Assembly (NCBI GenBank): GCA_001051155.2
Contig: JYIP02000001.1
Location: 5,394,001 to 5,458,000, forward strand
Length of the DNA: 64,000 bases
Direction: 5' to 3'
Origin: Chrysoporthe austroafricana
Lineage: Eukaryota; Ascomycota; Sordariomycetes; Diaporthales; Cryphonectriaceae
A program made the translations under genes and the position numbers. The notes beneath the pieces are model-generated. The model was not told where the DNA came from. It did no database searches and saw only the letters and a program-made list of their open reading frames with translations. How positions within the stretch are numbered: position 1 is the first letter of the stretch; each line of letters starts with the position of its first letter. Positions 1-11,766 of this stretch are shown piece by piece.

Positions 1-3000
1 GATCATCAGGCTCAGGATGGCGACGCTGAGCCACGCGCAGACGACCTGTGCCATGTACGTCTCGACGGCGCTGAAGGGAACGTGGGAGAGCGTGACGGGC
101 AGGCTCAGCTCGGCGAGCAGCGTCACAAACGACAGGAACCCGAGGTACAGGTTGCGCTGCCGGAAGGCCGACCAGATGCCGTAGAAGGCGTTTGTCGGCG
201 GCGAGAGGAGGATGGACCTCTCGGCGGGGAGGGCGCGGTCGCGAAGTTGGAGGTACGGCGTCATGATGGCAACGCCTGTTTTGCGTGTGTGGTTAGCAAT
301 GAATACGAGCTTGGCCAGCGGGTTCCAGATTCTCGGTATACTCACATCGGAACACCGTCTCCATACAGTAGCCAAGAACCACACCAAGTGCAGTGAAGAA
401 GAACTTGACACCGTACCCCTGGCTATCCATGAAATTCTCAAATCCAGTATTGCCCGAAGTCTCCTCATAGTATACGATGATGATCAGCATGCAGAGGAAG
501 ATGAAGAGCATGATGCAGCGCCCCCACCAGGTCAGTAACATGAAGGGTTGCGTGGTCTTCTGCGCCCGTGCATCAGAATCGTCGTCAGTGCGCTCCCTAC
601 CAGTGTTCGCTTTTCTTCCAGGCTGTTCGGACGCGTGCCCTTGCCCGGCAACAATGATTCCATATCCGGAGCTGTTGAGAGGGGAGTCCCAGGGATTGGC
701 TGCCTCTCCGAGGGCATACCGGTTCCCGGCAAGCAGCCGAAGGATTGCGGACTCTTTTCCAGCAGGAATTGCTCTCAGGATATTTCGCATGTCTGCATCC
801 AGACACAGACTCGCCGTTCCAGCGATGCTCCATGGATTTTGGGTCACTCCCGTCTTCCACTGTCTAATGCTCAGCAAGAATATGAGTGCCAACAATAAGG
901 CAATCATGGCCGCCATGAAGCCCTGCAGGACGCGCCCGGACACCACTGACGATCCGAGGTTGCCCCGGCAGTACACTTCGCAGGTATCAATAGCCTCATA
1001 CACGGAGACGGTCTCGGCGGCGAGGGGCGCGAGTAGCCCCGCTCCCAGCACGAGAAGGTCTGAGATGGCGATGATCGGCTGTCCGGTCTTGATGGCACGG
1101 AGGAAAGAGACCGCCCCGAACCAGGAGTAGAACCGTAGGAATATCGATCTCTCTGGCCGGGTTCCGTGTGCCTTGTCGGCGGTCGCCAGTGCGTGAAAGG
1201 GTTGCATCAGCCTGGCGTTGATGCCGATGAGCTTGATGGGGAACGCGATCAAGACGGCGAGGATGGTCGGGAGGAATGCGCCGAGTATGTATTCCTGTAT
1301 GGTAACTCCGTAGACTATGGCCTCGACTTCAGTTGTGGAGCCTGCGCCCGGTGCGCTGCCGGATGGCGTTGAAGAATTGCCCGACATAGGCGCAGATGTG
1401 GGCGTTCCAGAAAGCCAAGAAGTGCTCAACGGGGACGTTGCGCTCAGAGCTGTAGGAAAGGACGAGCTTTCGATGTCGCCTCGAGCGTCAGTGCGTGATG
1501 TCGTTAGGACTTCAGTCCTGCCATCGGCCGTGACTGGAATGATGGATGTGAGTTGATCGAGTGATACACTGCGACTGGAAGGTATCGAAGCTGCCAGTGT
1601 CGCCGAGACCTTTGTGGAAGTTGATGTGTCTCCGACTATCCGAGTATAGTATGAGCTAGTAACGTAGCCTTCAGAGTTTGTGAACGTTGTCTCTGTAATC
1701 CGTGTTGTGCCTCCAGTGGCTGTCCCATCCACCCCAGTATCAGTCTCTCCAATGACAGGACCTCCTATCCGCCCAAGGGGACTTTCACCTGGAATGAGGC
1801 TTTCCGTTGACCCAGACACACTGAATTTACTGGACGCGGTCGTCTCCCGACGTTCGGAGGTGATTTGCCCATCGAGAGCTGTCATCGTTGGCTGACTTGA
1901 CATCTCGGATGAAGTCCTCGCTGTTGTCTTCTGGATCACAGAGACTGTCATGCTAGAGCTTGAGGTAATTAACGGCTGGTAGCTGGACGAAGACTTGAAT
2001 ACCACCGTTTGGAGTGGACTGTCGGTGGCGGCATCCACAAGTGTTGTTGTCTTTCCGAGGGTAAGATAAGCTGGCGGGTCTGTCATGAGATTCGTTGTAG
2101 GCTCACCAGTCGTAACTGTCAGACCTTCGATTGTGCTCGATAATGGAATGCTTGATGCAGCCGGATCGAGTTTCTGTGTGCCAGTAGTCACGCCAACCTG
2201 TAGGAATTGTGACACTTGGGCCTCCCCAGAAAGAGTTCCGACTCCAAGAGGTGAGTCCGTAGGAGTCGGCCCAGGAATAGAAGAGCTTAGCACGTTCGTC
2301 AGTGCCTCCGTTGTCGCAGTGCTCGCTGAACCGCTGGTAGCCTCAAAGCTAACAGAACTGTATGGAGAGTGAGAGGCCAAATTGTTGCTCCTTGCTCTCG
2401 GTAGCGAGACGCTGGTAGAAGCCGAATCTGCCTGATTCGAACATCTTTTATGAAGCACAGTAGTCTTTCCCACGTTCAGGTAGTGATCCTTTGCAGCAAT
2501 TGCTGACGCTGCCGGAGGCATCGACTGTTTGAGAAAAGTAGAAGGAAAGGCGCCAGTGGCTGAGGCGCTGCGAGAGAAAAAGGTCGTGGAATTTGAGACT
2601 CGTTCCTCAATTTCATAGACAGTGGTCCGGCCCGGTAGAAGCCATAAGCTGACTTCTTGTAGTCCATGTAGCACATTGTACGCTGTGTCTGTCGTGCTTC
2701 TCTCAACAGCGGTAGAACCACGCCCAACGCCGGCGGGAGATTCAGCCTGAGATCCCGGTGTACTGCTCGCGGCAGGTGTCAGGGGCGTCATAGCTCGCTC
2801 TCGATATTCCGTAGTCCGGCCGAGGTCAAGATATTGGTTCGACAGCTTGTTTTTGTTGCCGCCGTCCGTGATTGCTGCCAATGCTGATTGAATGTTTGCT
2901 GGGTCATCGCCGGTTGACGCAGTCGAAGCTCGGGCTCGGTGCGCATGCTCAGTCGTCTTACCCATGCGAAGGTAGCGATCAAAGTCCAATGTGTCCGGCT

Positions 3001-3949
3001 CGTCATTCTCGGCATCGCTTGGGTTGATCCATGCACCACTAGGGGAGGATCTCGTCTGAGGTTCTGACGAGCTGCCGCGACTGCTCGTTGTAGATGGTAA
3101 GGCTCGGACGTCAACATATTCGTAAGTAGTCCCCTTGCCCGGCTCCAGATAAAGATCCGCAGGTCCATTGTCTACAAGCGTTGGAGAGACAAATTCGTCG
3201 ATGAAAGTTGGGTCCGCTTGCAGAACGGACACATCGCCACTTCTCGTTGAGGAAGACGGTATGGCTTTCTTCCATATGTAGATAGTCGTCTTGCCTGGCT
3301 CGAGATATTCAGGACCAGACAACGCTCCGGATGAGCCGCCATTTGGGTCATAATAAGGTTCTGACCAGCCACCGCGACTGCTCGTTGCAGATGGTAAGGC
3401 TCGGACGTCAACATATTCGTAAATAGTCTCCTTGCCCGCCTCCAGATAAACATCCGCATCTGCACAGTCTTTGAGATCTCCGTCAACATCTGACTGCCTT
3501 GGCTTCGACCGCGCATCGAGCGAATGCTCTGCTATGGAGTCACCAAGTGACCCTGGGGAAAGCCCATCCGGCACATCCCCAGAGTCTCCTGAGTTGTGCT
3601 CGATGTTTCTACCTGTGACCAGCGTAGTCAAGAAGTCGTCAGTCCCATCTTGATGGATGTCCAAAGATTGGATGGCGTATTCTGTAAGTCCAATCAACGC
3701 GGCGAGGCACGCGATAAGCATCAAGTGGAACCACCATCGTAGTGCAGTGGGTTTGTAATCCGAATATTTGGTGCGCGGCTTCTCTGCCTTGACTGGTGCT
3801 GGTAGCACGGCATTGGAATGCTGTTCTGAGCACTGTGAATAATTGGACACAGATATCGTCTCGCCTCTTGGCTCTTCTGGCTGGTAAGTTGGGTGACGGC
3901 CAGAGGAAAGGAGGACCGGCTGCTGATGTTGCGCGTCCGTCGACGACAT
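1..3949 (-). CDS. DUF3433-like multi-pass surface protein with YLxxGKTT repeats (3' end outside window)
   Basis: Exons read 3949-346 and 275-1 on the minus strand. The intron at 276-345 starts GTGAGT and ends ACAG, and the reading frame runs off the left edge, so the C-terminus is missing. A membrane helix lies at residues 72-93. A Ser/Thr-rich segment of roughly 750 residues follows and carries nine copies of YLxxGKTT at about residues 167, 214, 266, 326, 372, 436, 489, 581 and 627. A C-terminal membrane block of at least five helices comes after it, and exon 2 resumes with an ERSILL-type linker and another helix. The C-terminal layout matches what I know of fungal DUF3433 proteins, whose function is unknown. 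The long Ser/Thr-rich part suggests a heavily O-glycosylated cell-surface segment (inference). The start is the first ATG of the long frame. Confidence 0.85.
3059..3457. repeat. Two near-identical ~100-bp direct repeats, 297 bp apart
   Basis: The stretch 3059-3160 recurs at 3356-3457 with few mismatches. The offset is 297 bp (99 codons), so the frame is kept. Both copies lie inside the DUF3433-like gene and encode the same YLEaGK...YEYVDVRALPS block. This is a recent duplication of one repeat unit of the protein. Confidence 0.85.
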
Positions 3950-6900
3950 CTTAGGTGCTGGTGAGTACGACCCAGTGATGGTTGAATTTGTTCACACAAG
4001 AAGGAAGTGGGCCATGACCATAACGTAATGTTGTAGACAGTCAGCAAAGCTACGGGGTTTGAATGACTTATTATTCAGGTAGAGATCTTCAGTGCCTCTG
4101 CAACTTTGATCATTCATTCATTCTTCTTGCAAGACCAGGCAGCCCTTGAAGCCTACTTTTCAGCAGGCCCCAGTGTGTGGCCGCCTCGTGTGTGCTGCCT
4201 TGCAGCGTTCCCTTTTTTGGGGGCGGTTCGTGCATCCCCGTCGTTTCACATGGCAGAGGCAGGGGGCATTGACCACTTATACAGCAGTTGTAAGCCTAGG
4301 TGGTTCAGAGTCGGTAACAAAGCTTGAAACGCTACAAAAATCTGTTTGTGTATTTTCTCATTGGCTGGTTAGATTTTGAGTGCCTTGAGAAACGGAGTAT
4401 GCAGCCTTGATTTCTCTATTTTGGCAGAATGCGTAAATGTATGCCTAATTTGAGGAATTCACTTTGACTGCCCTAAACTCCTGGTCCAGGCTTCTTGTCT
4501 TCGAACATAGAAGTTCAGGCAAGACTTCTGAGGAAATCGAAAAATCCTGGTGAAGATATGTATTGCTATTAGAGCCCCCGATCAAGTAGGTTTTTCAGTA
4601 ATGTCGACAGAGAGTCCTCACGGAGCTGACGCTGCTGACCTGCTCAGCCCCCAACTCGCAAGCTGGTCAGTTCCGTGCTCGACCGATACTCAGACCCCAT
4701 CTCGCAGCCACTGGTGTCGCATCTGCCTCCGCCGAGAGCTACACCGTCATTCTGAAGAGAAAAAGGAAAGAGCTTGGTGTGTGTCTGCTGCGCGATCGGA
4801 CCTTTACGCAGACCTGCCTCGCATTCCGCCTGACAGGATATTGCGTATGCGTATCAGGCACCAGGCTGGTCACCTCTTGATGGTTGTTGATGGATGACCG
4901 TAGATGCCCCCAACAGACTTGAGGGATTTCTTGAGATAGCGGCATAGGACGCCCAGCAGCCTCATTATTAACATTTCTGCAGATATCCAAGTTTCCGCGG
5001 GATTTCCAGCTCGTAATACTCGGGGCACTGCTTACCCCGGCGACGGCTTCGTGTCACAACATGACATTGACGATGCTATACTTGTTGACTATACTTGGCA
5101 GCAGGGAAGTTTTAAGGACCTCTGCCAAATAAAAAGTCAGTTTGAGCCACTCAAGAGTTTGAGATTTGCCGATACTCAACCCTAATGGTCGTAGGAACGC
5201 ACTGTATCGGCAGATCGGAATTTTCTATATAATTAATATGGAAGCCTTCCTCAATCCTACTTCGGAACTCTGCCTCAAGAGCTTCATCCTACCACACTCA
5301 CGGTGGAAAGAAGGGATGCTATCTGGCTGCGTTCTTAGATAACAATAGTAGTTGGGACGACTCTGGCCTATATCATAGTAGTTCTAGGATATGTATTGTT
5401 GTCGCGTAACTTGGAGGTTACCGCCACGATGCTACCGGTAATTACTACCCAGATTCGAATATCTCCTTCAGTCAATATCCATCAAGTAATGGGTGAGAGG
5501 TTAGCAGGGCCTCCTGGAGAGTCTCAATCATCACGGGACTTTGAATGGGAGCTCGAGGCATGAAGATGTACTCATTATCTTTTATCTTCTCTTTTATCTA
5601 CAAGGTTGAGACTTTGGTAGTGCTTAAAGACAAAGTACTCTTCGTATAGTGGTAGGAGTGTGAGCCATTGCTAAGAGTATATCTTTTTGCAGTCGAGCCG
5701 TCTCCAGCATCTGCAGAGGATATCCGACGACGAAGAGGCGTGCGGTCTTCTCGAGCACGGCTCATCGCATTGAGGCCATGCGCCTGTCTTCGGCCGTATA
5801 CACCCTGCGAGTCCCTCTTCCGCCTCGGTGGCGATTTAGATAGTTGATCGCCGTTCTCGTTTTCGTTTAGCTCTCTACCACAATCCACTATACTCGAAGG
5901 AAGGGCACAGGTTCGCCGCTGCGCCCGAGAGTCATTATCGAGCTAAGGCAGTCCAGCCACGCCAAGTCGACAGACCAGGCTCGGTGCGCCTGTGCCTCAA
6001 CCACGCCCCGTCAAGCCACCCGCATTCTCCCTCCCTCCCTCCCTCTCTCGCGCACGCAGTACACCTGGTCTGCATGAACGATGAAGACCCGCCGTCCCCT
6101 GGGGGCCACCCGCCCAGTGGGATCTCGGGTTGGCCAGTGTCTGGACAGGGCCGCAGCTGAGGCTGAGTAAGAACCGCATCCTGTACCAAAGTACCGGTAC
6201 GGTGCCTCGGACCACTTTGCTATAGGGTGTGCAGGGAGGACGCAGGGGGATGGGGGTTTCTTGCGGGGTGTGTGCGTTCCCAGAGGCAGACCTAGGGAGG
6301 TGGATACCTCTTCAGTTCTAGCAACGCTCGTCTGGTTTCGAGTTTTGCGTCCTCTCTTGCTGGGGAAGCATGCTGAGCACCTGGATTCGGGTCTTTTCGT
6401 GTGGGATGCAGGATAAATATCCATTGACCCACTTTCGAAGGATCCGGTGTGCTGGCACCGCTTTTCAGCATGGATGGATGACAGATCAGAGGACAGGGTC
6501 CCTGGGCTGCTATTAAAGCATTGTATATGGGCTATCTTTGCCTTCTATATGAATATTATGTATTCACCACAACAAGGGTATCTCTAATTCGTATTAGCAC
6601 CAAAATATCCCTACCGTTTCGTCGATCCCCTCATCAGTTGCAACCACACCCGAGGGCCATCGTCGCCAACAGGTCCCGAGTCTTCTATCGTTGATAAAAT
6701 CTCGAGCCTCTGGAACTCACCAACGTAGCTGGTCATATGATAGATTCTCCATGTGCCCACACTTTAGCTCAAGGTTAGGGTTAAAATAGTGGGTGTAAGA
6801 TATGTTTTCAGCTACTATGTACTAAAAGCAGCCGATAGTAGTGTTGGGATGAAGAGGGCCCCACAGGCACATGCCGAAGCGGTTGTCTCTCGGATCTGAT

Positions 6901-7410
6901 ATTAGGGCATTGCTGTCGCAGATCGCTGCCCGTGCGTGCAATTCGACCAGCAGTGGTAGTCCCTACCCGGCATCTCAACCGCGGCAGACCTGGCTAAGTC
7001 GGGAATGAAGCCGGCGCAGAGCGCAGCCAGCGGAGCGATGCGGCTGGCCGAGTCTGCCTGTGGATCGTGAACCTGGTCCCAAGCCTGGGATACAAATCGC
7101 CAAGCTCGGCCGAGGAGCCCCGTCAGGAGGCCCACCCTGGCGGATACCAGATCGTAGGCAGCACTGAATGCACCCAGCTGCTGACAGCTTATCGCAGGGG
7201 CATGGGGGCTGATCGGGGGGGAGGGGGGCTCTTGGGCTGAATAGAGCCTTATTCGTCTTGTTCGGGAAGATGCGCTGCAGAGCCAATTACCAATGAATTG
7301 GGGCGTGCCACGTTCGAAAAAAAGGTTTTGGCTCTCCCCCCATTCTCTAGTCGGCCTCTCTCTCTCGCCGCCGCTGCTGCTATACGTCTTCCACGGATCT
7401 GACGATTTCA
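3950..7410. other. Intergenic region, no supported gene
   Basis: About 3.5 kb between two diverging genes. The small open frames show no recognisable domain, splice structure or codon pattern like the neighbours. The longest that might mean something is a 96-codon minus-strand frame at 5598-5888, basic and low complexity. A (CCCT)n tract lies at about 6026-6047. The stretch 5050-5600 looks more AT-rich than the rest and could be decayed sequence. No transposon ends were found. Confidence 0.6.
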
Positions 7411-8321
7411 ATGTATAATACCTACGGTCTTTGGGCAGCATTGCTTGTGTTGCCATGGGCGGCACGTGGCAGCGTGCAGACAGACTGGGACTTTCCCTAG
7501 TCACCTGACTATACCTCGACTTTGTACCAGGGAAACACGTACACGATCTCGTGGACGACAGACCTGGAATCATGGTTCAGCCAGTACTGCGCAGCCTGTG
7601 ACCCGACAAGCAGCGAGTTATGGGTGTTTGGACCGAACGCGACCTACCCTACACAGATTGGATGTGAGTCCACATTTGTCCTTCTGCCCCTTTCCGAGAG
7701 ACAGGTATTCTAACGGGATGTGCAGCGGGGATCGACGTCACCACGACGACCAGCTTCTCGTGGACCGTCAATCTGAACTCGACCGAGATCGATGATCTGT
7801 CCATCTGGGTTCTCCGGTTCATCCCATCTCTCAATGTCTTCCAGCAGACCGCGCAACAGATATCATCGTCACTTTTTCTCGTCCGCAGTAGCGCCGCCTC
7901 GTCGTCCTCATCCTCGTCAGCAAGCGCGACAGCGACACAGTCGCCCAGCACGACGGCCAGCAGTGCCGCCATCACAACTGCTAGCAGCGCAGGCGCAGGC
8001 ACGACGCAGACTTCCTCGCCATCTCCAGGGCCATCCAGCACAGTTATCGGGGCAGCTGTGGGCGGGTCACTGGGCGGTGCTCTGGTCGTCGGGCTCGCCG
8101 CGTTCGCCATCTGGTGGTACAGATTTAGGCAGCGGAGAGCTGGACCGGGAACAGCGCAAGATGCAGAGGCGAAATCTCATGGCGGGATGACGGAGGCTTC
8201 AGGGCCGGGGGAACTGCCTTACTCCCCGAGTTATCCCCAGGAGCTTCCTGGGGGATCTGGGGTGAGCGAAATCGACAATGGGCCGCCACTATGGCGAGGC
8301 CCTGCTGAGCTGGGGCACTGA
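7411..8321 (+). CDS. Type I membrane protein with Ig-like/Kre9-type ectodomain, interrupted by in-frame TAG
   Basis: The ATG at 7411 opens a signal peptide (M-Y-N-T-Y-G-L-W-A-A-L-L-V-L). The ectodomain follows with the family-like blocks WDFP, LYQGNTYTISW and SFSWTVNL, then a Ser/Thr-rich stalk, a Gly-zipper transmembrane helix (about 8044-8115) and a basic cytosolic tail ending at 8321. An intron at 7664-7725 (GTGAGT..GCAG) is clear. The frame from the ATG is in register with the ectodomain except for TAG at 7498-7500, directly between WDFP and SPDYTSTLYQ. Splicing from 7474 (GTGCAG) to 7530 (CCAG) would remove the stop in frame but also delete the conserved WDFP strand, leaving 263 residues. 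The gene may therefore be a pseudogene, an allele with a nonsense change, or use this unusual intron. Such proteins usually sit in the plasma membrane or wall; the exact role is unknown. Confidence 0.65.
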
Positions 8322-9342
8322 CGGCCCTCTCACCAACAGCACACACGAGATAAACCTGCACAAATAAGATTATGCGTCGAGAGGGTGATATGCAGACGGT
8401 GTCCTCGGGACGTTGCTGGAAGGTCAGTCGCCCAACAGGAGAAGGCGATGCCGACCTGCGTGTGCTCAGGCTCCGTCGGACGAGGGCATGGCCAAGGCAT
8501 TCAAGAGGTGAACCTGGGGGCAACAGTAATCCAAGCCTGGGAAGAGAGAAGACCCTGGAGATGAAAGAGCTGATGCACCGCCCAACTGAAGGTCTGGAAC
8601 AGAGCATTCCCAGCGGACCACTTGAAGTCGCCGCAGGGCTGCTGAAGCTATGCCATGCCATTCCAAGGTGGGGGCGGCATGGAGGGTAGTAATACAAAGA
8701 TATCGAGCAATAGACTATGCGTACCTGAGGAATATTCTGGCAAAAAGATCATGTAGAAAGCAGACGTTATGGCCTTGAAGAGCGTCGTCAGTGGTCGTCA
8801 GTAGTCGTCTCCAGGGTTAGGTGTGGGTCCAGGCCGAGAGATGCAGTGCACGGGCCACAAACGTCATGACCTTGGTGGGCAGTGGTGGGGTGGGGGGTCC
8901 TCCCACCCTCCCCAGGCGCTATGATGCCTGCTCGACCTACCTTGTTCCCGGGGTTCATGAGCCTTGAGCCTTGAAGCTTGCGCCCGCGCCTAAGCCCGTG
9001 CCAGGCAGCGTCATGCATGCAAGTCCCGAGGAGGGTGTCTCTGCGATAACATTGTGGTTGTGAGACGTAACACCACCTCAGCGCATCCCCTCTGGCCGCC
9101 GCCCCCCCTCCCCTCCTCCAGCAGAAACCCGTCACCTGCGAGCGGTGGCCGCACGGCTCTGGGTCGCTGCCGGTGGACGGAGCTTCCCCGCCCCTCGCCT
9201 GAAACCTGGAGAGGGCTCACCTGTGCGACCCGGCCTCTTCTATAAGACAGCCTGAGAAGCTGGCCACATCGGAGGGGAGAGAGCCCTGCGCCCCAGCGTC
9301 CGCATCTGAGAGGGAGCCTCGAGGGGCAGACGGGCAGACACC
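8322..9342. other. Intergenic region / Lsb5-like gene promoter
   Basis: About 1 kb between two plus-strand genes. No credible gene is present. The last part, just before the Lsb5-like start, is C-rich and holds the TATA-like box listed separately. Confidence 0.6.
9241..9247 (+). promoter_or_regulatory. TATA-like box before the Lsb5-like gene
   Basis: TATAAGA lies 102 bp upstream of the start codon at 9343 in otherwise GC-rich sequence. Position and sequence fit a TATA element, but no transcript start is known. Confidence 0.3.
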
Positions 9343-10970
9343 ATGTTCTCACAGGTAAGTGGTCCGTCCTGTGGCTTCGGCACGGAGGAGGCGATGGGGT
9401 GGTGAGGCGCTCATCGCTCGCCGTTCACCTGTGCCTGCGCGCACCTCGGCTCTTCCGAGATGGCCTCGCCTCCTGCTGCCGCGCACGTCTCACCTCGCGA
9501 GTGCTGACGCCCCGCCGCAGAAGAAACCCTACTCGGCCGTGACCGTCACCATCGAGCAGCTGACGGGCGAGGCCTACGAGGAGGACGACCTGAGCGGCAT
9601 CCCGGACCTGGTCGAGGTCATCAAGCTGCAGGGCTCGGGCCCCACCGAGGCCGCCCGCGCCATACGGAAGAAGCTCAAGTACGGCAGCGTGCACCGCCAG
9701 CTGCGCGCCCTCACCATCCTCGACGGCCTCATCCAGAACGCCGGCCCCCGCTTCCAGCGCACCTTTGCCGACGAGCCCCTGCTCGAGCGCCTGCGCGTCT
9801 GCGGCACCTCGGACCTGTCCGACCCGGACGTCCGCAGGAAGTGCTCCGTCCTGTTCCGGAGCTGGGCCGCCGAGTACAAGGACACCCCCGGCCTGGACCG
9901 CGTCGCCCGCCTGTACAAGGAGCTGCCCAAGCGCAAGCAGGTCGTCACCCAGGAGCGCTCCAAGGTCATCCGCGAGACCGAGAACCCCTTCGGCGACGAG
10001 GAGGACGAGCAGCCCGCCGCCCCCGCCGACGCCGCCCCGCACGCCTCGTCCTCCCGCGCCCCGCCCCCGGGCCTGTCCGCCCCCGTCACCGGCCAGGTCA
10101 GCTCCTTCAGCCACGTCCCATCCTCGCGGGACAAGAGCAAGAAGAAGGACAAGGACAGGAAGTCGGGCAGGAAGCACCGCAAGTTCGACCTCGAGGCCGA
10201 GAAGGACCAGATGAAGACCGCCATCGCCGAGTCGTCCATCGCCGCCACCAACCTCACCAACGCCCTGCAGAGCATCAACCGCGAGAAGGAGCGCATCTCG
10301 GAGAACGCCGTGGCCGTCGAGCACTTCGAGACCTGCAAGCATCTGCGGCGAAAGATCCTGCGCTATGTGAGTACCCCCTACTAGCCGCGCCCCGAAAGAA
10401 ACGGGCCGGGGGGACCGTGAAGACGTCCTGACACGAAAGCCTCTAGATCCACCACGTCGAGTCCGAGCAGTGGCTCGGCGGCCTCCTCCATGCCAACGAC
10501 GAGCTCGTCATGGCGCTCATGACCTTCGAGCAGCTAGACCGCTCCATCGACGCCGACAGCGACTCGGACGACGAGCTGGCCGAGCAGGCTCACATGTACC
10601 GAAGTACGTCCTCCCCCTTCCCAGCACTGTTCTGGAGTTGCGGTCCCCCGCTGACCGGCGTGTAGTGATGACCGAGAAAGCCAAGGCGCCCGGCTCCCCC
10701 CGCAGCCCAACCTCCGGCATGGCCAGCCTGAGCATCACCCCTGCCTCGCCGCCCCCACCAGCCCAACCGCCCCGTCCGGCCGCCCCGCCCCGGCCGCCGG
10801 CGACGTCGAAACCCTCGTCGCAGCTGGCCATCCCGGGACGGCCAGCTGCCGCCGCCGCCAACAGCGATGACTCGGAGCCCGAGGACGACGAGGACGAGAA
10901 CGACCCCTTCGCCGACCGCAACGCCGTTGTGACCCCTAAGGGCGAGCGCAGCGAGCCGACATGGACCTGA
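9343..10970 (+). CDS. LSB5: Lsb5-like VHS/GAT-domain endocytic adaptor
   Basis: Exons 9343-9354, 9521-10366, 10447-10603 and 10666-10970 give 439 residues. Exon 1 codes only MFSQ and ends at a GTAAGT donor. Residues about 5-150 form a VHS domain (IPDLVEVIKLQ, KKLKYGSVHRQLRALTILDGL). An ENPFGDEEDE segment follows, carrying an NPF motif that typically binds EH-domain proteins. A Lys-rich linker leads to a GAT-like helical region (DQMKTAIAESSIAATNLTNA) that runs across the exon 2/3 border. The C-terminus is Pro-rich then acidic, ending near a DPFADRN motif. In yeast, Lsb5 binds Las17 and Sla1 and links ubiquitin and cortical actin to endocytosis. The same role is inferred here from domain order. 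It is convergent with BiP. Confidence 0.88.
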
Positions 10971-11766
10971 TGCGGAGGGCCGTTCTGTTGTTGTTTCTTT
11001 CTTCCTCCCGCAGTCCTTTTCCTTCCTCCCTCACATGAGAAGGAGCAAGGGTCTCTGGCGGCTTGGCTGGCTACTCTTGGGATAGGCGGTGACGGCATTT
11101 GCCGCGTGACGACGGGTCATCTCCCAACCCCCCCCCAAACCTTCTTTCCGGCCTCTCACCCGTGACAGCACTCTCTGGTCTACCTGGATGTTCGGCAGGA
11201 TTTCCCAATGTTTTTCTACAGTCGATTATGGAGCTCTAGAAAGATACCTTACCAGCCAAACGTATGCATGCTTTTTCGATGGTTCTGCTCGTCTATGCGC
11301 CTCCTTTGGTGAATCACCGTGATGTTGCTCCCTGTCGGCTTGTCGCCTAATCTAAATGACTATAACTCATGATACGGAGGCATACGGACAGTAGCACATC
11401 TCTCTCTCGACTATTCAGGCATTACAAAGTGCTGTATAATCTAGTGTCGGTAGCGGGCCGGACGACTGGTTAACACTGAATCCAAAACCATGTCTAGGAT
11501 GCTGGTTGGACATATACACCCGTGGATGTCAAGACCATCATAGTAAAGTATAAACCCAGGCCTTTGAAGACTATTGTAACTCCAGTACTTTACACAACAG
11601 GTGGTGGCTTTCTACTACCGCGCCACCCTCAAGTGATGCACCCTGCCTGTCCCAGACCGCCAGACCATAAACACCGCAGGCAAGGAAAATGCAGAAATGA
11701 TCATGATTCTTCGGATACTTTTCTACTGTGTCCTTTCGTCCCTGATTCTGCTTTCTACAGCGTGAT
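10971..11766. other. Intergenic region between convergent genes
   Basis: About 0.8 kb holding the 3' ends of the Lsb5-like gene and BiP. It contains C-rich and T-rich tracts but no supported gene. Confidence 0.6.

Noticed and set aside
5598..5888. 96-codon basic minus-strand frame
   Set aside because: Low complexity, no domain, no introns or neighbours to support it.
6902..7573. 223-codon minus-strand frame before the membrane-protein gene
   Set aside because: Runs antisense into the signal-peptide exon of the gene at 7411 and shows no coherent motif.
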